Shown here one piece after another: positions 60,905 to 64,000 of a stretch of 64,000 bases of DNA. Every line of letters begins with the position of its first letter. Position 1 is the stretch's first letter. Source of the DNA: Acytostelium subglobosum LB1 (Eukaryota; Evosea; Eumycetozoa; Acytosteliales; Acytosteliaceae); NCBI RefSeq assembly GCF_000787575.1, contig NW_012236524.1:914859-978858 (forward strand). The letters run 5' to 3'. The translations under genes and the position numbers were made by a program. The notes below the pieces were generated by a model. That model saw only the letters and a list, made by a program, of their open reading frames with translations. It searched no databases and was not told the DNA's origin.

Positions 60905-63283
60905 ATGGCCAGGTTGAATAGAAAGATCAAACATTTCTTCAATAGTTTAATACACTTTGAAGTTAAAGAAGGATATAGTCTATTTTTTATATTGACATTA
61001 TGTACATTCTTATTTATTGGTGTATTACTTAGTTATTTATCATATAATCATTATATTCAGAAGGAGATGAGTATGATCGAGTTGGATATGGACAGGAATT
61101 GTCATCAAATTATACATAACATCGAAGCTACATCCTATGGTCTATTCTCAAAGGTTGAGTCTGTAAAAGTATGTATTTATATCAATTGTATCCCCTATAA
61201 TTCTTGTCCAAACAAAGAATTATATATTAATATATAATTATTATTAGGGACTATTCTATTCTAAACCTAAATTCAATCAAGATGACTTTGAAACTTACTT
61301 GAAGAGTACTTCAAATCCCTTTAAAGGAATGCGAACATTCTGGATACCAAAGATACAGCACAGCGAGAGAGCTAGATTCGAAAACCATTTTAATGTTACT
61401 TTGACCGAGTATGATTATATCTTGAATCGATTCATCTCCTCCAGAGAGAAGAAGATATATTTCCCAATACTATACATGTATCCAAACTACCATGATATGG
61501 ATATGTTATCTGTAAGTTCCAAACAAACAAATGAATGAAGAATGGGAAAATCTAACAATATTGATATCATTAGGGTATATTGCGAGGATTTGATGTATCT
61601 TCATCGATTACACATCATGGTATTGAAGATACTGTTACAAACAATACGATGGCTTTGGGTCTGACGGACAGATATATATTCAATAATCTTAGATTGAAGA
61701 TGGGTATAATTGCAATTGTACCAATCTTCAAGACTATATTTCCACCTGCAGCCAGTGAACGACTTGATCACTGTGCAGGTGTTGCCACTGGAGTATTGGA
61801 GACACAGGAGTTGTTTAGAGGTGCAAGGAAGAATGTAGAGGATGAGAAATGGTTCACAATATTTCTCGTTGACAACAAAGGTGCAATTTTCTATCAACAT
61901 GATGAATACTCATTCGTCAATGAGAGTCATATCTACACCTCAAATCACTTTCAAGGGTATGTATTAGTTAGTGAATTCAATTCTGTCAATCAATCAATCA
62001 TACTCACACATCATCACAGACGTTTCCAAAATGTAGCCAGGTTTGAAGTTGCCAACACCGAGCTGAAGATGATTACATTTGCAGCAATGGAATATGAGAA
62101 TGAGAAGAGAACATCATCACCTATTCTCATAGCCGTTTCACTGATATTGTTGGACCTTTTCATCTTCCTCTACGTACTGGAGCAGAGAAGAAGGAAAAAC
62201 ATCAATGACCGAATCATCAAAGAGCGCAGTCTGCTACTCAATCGTATTCTCCCAGAGGAGGTCTCACAACAATTGGAGAATGGTGAAGAGGTTGTTGCCA
62301 AGCTTTCAAACAATGCTGCCGTCTTCTTCATGGACATTGCAGGATTCACCAGTTACTCCTCCACTCACACCCCTCAAGAGATCATCATTGTACTAAAGAG
62401 GATATTCTCTTTGATTGATCGAGCCTGCTGTGATCACTATGTCGAGAAGATCAAGACCATTGGAGATGCCTACATGGCTGTGACCGGTCTATCAAACACA
62501 CAGTGCAAGTTGAGCATGAAGAGTAACACAGAGATAATGCTAGAGTTCAGTTTGGATATATTGGAGATGCTAAAAGAGGAACTCAGCAGCATGGTTGGCC
62601 TCAAGGTGCGCATTGGTATCCACTGTGGACCCATCATCTCTGGTGTGATCTCAGGATCCAAGCCGCACTTCGACATTTGGGGCGACACTGTCAATGTTGC
62701 CTCACGTATGGAGTCTACTGGAATACCAGGATTTGTTCATGTCTCAGACCGTGTGTACCAGCTTACTCAAGACAGGTTCCATTTCTCCGAACACCCAGAA
62801 ACAATCAACGTCAAGGGCAAAGGAAGAATGAGAACATGGTTCCTACTGCGCAAGAAGGGAAGGAAGAGCATTGAGAACTTGGACATGGACAATATCAGAT
62901 TGAGACAGAGTATGGACTCGGCAGGATCACCAATCTATCATCAAGAACTGTCACCAAAGAGAATCGTCAAGAACATCGACTATTTGGATTTGGTCCAACA
63001 TCAGCCTTCACCAATACTGTTATCCCAACAACAGGCAAAGAGACATCATCATCTAGCCAAGAGAGCATCGAGGAATTATCGTCCACAGAACATTGTGGAT
63101 ATTAGTTTCAATCACATTGAGAGTCCTCCAATTCATTCCCAAAATTTACATCACCATTCATCTTCGCGTAGTGTTCCAAACATATCGCCTTCACTCAAGT
63201 CCACCCAGATTGGACTTCCAACAATGTCCATCAACTCTGAGTGGAGCTCATCAGATGACAGTCTGACTGGAAATTGGCTTTGA
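60905..63283 (+). CDS. acgA: CHASE-domain adenylyl cyclase, AcgA-like
   Basis: Makes cAMP; in D. discoideum ACG is the osmosensing cyclase of spores that holds germination and activates PKA. Exons 60905-61168, 61248-61511, 61574-61956, 62020-63283 give 724 residues. Layout: TM1 (SLFFILTLCTFLFIGVLLSYL, about residues 25-45), an extracellular CHASE domain (TFWIPKIQHSERARFENHFN, YPILYMYP-like block, FKTIFPPAASERL...GVATG), TM2 (ILIAVSLILLDLFIFLYVLE, about 339-357), then a class III cyclase domain with FMDIAGFT and IGDAYMAVTG metal-site regions and FDIWGDTVNVASRME. A low-complexity tail rich in H, S and Q follows. The catalytic domain looks intact. Slightly shorter than the D. discoideum protein. 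Polyadenylation signal AATAAA is at the stop. Confidence 0.9.
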
Positions 63284-63494
63284 TCAATAAAATTTGACTT
63301 AATTGGATTAAAGGTTAACATTCTCATTTGAATCAGGCCTCCAAAATTTTTTGAATTACTACATCTTGGTTTATTTTACATTGGTCATTCTAAATAAGGG
63401 CTATTTGGTGAGCCAGTCAGAGATGTTGAATGGTGGAATTGGCCTCCAAAATTTTAGAGATAAAAATCACAATTTTTTTGTTTTGTGGCACGAA

Positions 63495-63566
63495 TGCTCT
63501 GTCATCTAAGGGTTAGGATCCAGGACTCTGAATCCTGTCATCTGAGTTCGAATCTCAGCAGGGCAA
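63495..63566 (+). tRNA. tRNA-Gln (CTG)
   Basis: A 72-nt cloverleaf: acceptor TGCTCTG with CAGGGCA, anticodon arm CAGGA-CTCTGAA-TCCTG (anticodon CTG), T-arm CTGAG-TTCGAAT-CTCAG, discriminator A. The B-box GAGTTCGAATC is intact and a TTTT run follows at 63572. No intron. Confidence 0.9.
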
Positions 63567-64000
63567 CACTCTTTTGTCTCTCCAGCTTGAGATATAAAAT
63601 AAGGAACTTCCAGGGTTCTAACAAACGAGTGAATTTGACATCAAAAAAACCGAAACGAGCGATACAGTTACTAACTGTTTTTCGTTCTGAATAAGTCCTT
63701 AGCTAGACTCTACACAGTCAATCAATCGTCGCTCGAGGTCGAGCGTCGATACACTAAGGTTACAGGGCAACATGGGACTTGACAGTGTTTTAGCGAGGTT
63801 CGCCCCGATGAACACGGTCGCCCCTCCCCATCGCGACTCGTTCTACGAATTGCGCATCTTCTTCCCAGGCGTCGCCTTACTACCAGACGACTACCTCAAG
63901 AAGCTCAAGCTCATACTACGACTGTTCAGGTCGTACCCTTCGTCATCTGCCCCCACGAGAAAGAGCAAACATGTCCGCGGCCTCACCGTCGAGGGCAAAG
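63567..64000 (+). mobile_element. Possible tRNA-targeted retroelement, 5' part
   Basis: From 63772 an ATG frame (76 codons, open to the window end) reads MGLDSVLARFAPMNTV ... YLKKLKLILRLFRSYPSSS. It is much GC-richer than its surroundings and uses codons such as CGC, CGA and TCG freely, unlike the host genes here. It starts about 205 bases after a tRNA gene, and dictyostelid TRE non-LTR retrotransposons and some LTR elements insert at set distances from tRNA genes (TRE3 downstream). The 150 bases before the ATG contain a palindrome CGCTCGAGGTCGAGCG (63730-63745). No reverse transcriptase or LTR is visible within the window, so the class is unproven; a host gene is also possible. Confidence 0.4.
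63772..64000 (+). CDS. Unknown GC-rich ORF, cut by the window end
   Basis: 76 codons from an ATG at 63772, no stop before the window end. Contains LRIFFPGVALLPDDYLKKLK and then a basic K/R stretch. No family recognised; base composition and position beside tRNA-Gln suggest mobile-element origin, as noted for the enclosing feature. Confidence 0.5.
   Translation, partial: MGLDSVLARFAPMNTVAPPHRDSFYELRIFFPGVALLPDDYLKKLKLILRLFRSYPSSSAPTRKSKHVRGLTVEGK

Overview
The window is nuclear DNA of a dictyostelid social amoeba. Evidence: the genes are split by short GT-AG introns (about 45-120 nt) with AT-rich spacers; simple tetranucleotide repeats (TCAA/CTCA) fill the introns; homopolymer N, Q and S tracts are common; and several proteins are dictyostelid or amoebozoan signatures (a CHASE-type adenylyl cyclase like AcgA, a PCTAIRE-type Cdk5, F-box/FNIP repeats, a Zizimin-like DOCK GEF). 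Third codon positions are clearly richer in G/C than in Dictyostelium discoideum, so this is probably another dictyostelid group; the species cannot be fixed from the sequence. A 100-N gap lies at 25814-25913, so the window is a scaffold, not a finished sequence.

Layout. 1-7110 (-): nearly all of a talin, cut by the window start and carrying one frameshift. 9036-10574 (-): a Q/N-rich basic coiled-coil protein. 13503-16366 (+): vps52 (GARP/EARP tethering). 16427-16885 (-): a small two-exon coiled-coil protein. 17667-24139 (+): a DOCK/Zizimin RhoGEF. 25285-31321: a recombining accessory island with two copies of the 3' end of a dictyostelid gene family, one broken by a TIR DNA transposon that holds the assembly gap; a decayed F-box/FNIP gene between the copies; and a family member with an in-frame TAG. 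31677-31825 (-): tRNA-Lys(CTT) plus a truncated tandem copy. 32197-34198 (+): a secreted single-pass membrane protein. 34411-38007 (+): pex6. 38306-39199 (-): arcC (Arp2/3 subunit 3). 40034-40975 (-): cdk5. 41876-42425 (-): an unknown small protein. 42985-46774 (+): a 12-exon SHOC1/ZIP2-like XPF-fold protein. 47828-50628 (+): a three-repeat Myb. 51051-51846 (+): gankyrin (psmD10). 53361-53741 (+): a small ubiquitin-fold protein ending in a CaaX box. 54070-55755 (-): prpf38B. 56124-56623 (+): unknown. 57311-58598 (+): an RMD1/RMND1 (DUF155) protein. 58640-60516 (-): pgmB. 60905-63283 (+): acgA. 63495-63566 (+): tRNA-Gln(CTG), followed from 63772 by a GC-rich ORF that leaves the window and may belong to a tRNA-targeted retroelement.

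Functional themes are those of a normal amoeba chromosome: actin and adhesion control (talin, Arp2/3, DOCK GEF), traffic and organelles (VPS52, PEX6, DUF155), cell-cycle, transcription and RNA (Cdk5, Myb, PRPF38B), cAMP signalling (AcgA), sugar phosphate metabolism (PGM2). No operon-like coupling is expected; several gene pairs are convergent with only 40-60 bases between stop codons.

Most novel-looking points: a SHOC1/ZIP2-like meiotic protein in a lineage reported to lack Spo11; the TIR element with a TTA target duplication inside a duplicated gene tail; the ORF beside tRNA-Gln; a free-standing talin-F0-like domain with a prenylation motif; and coding-like relics in spacers that no complete gene explains.
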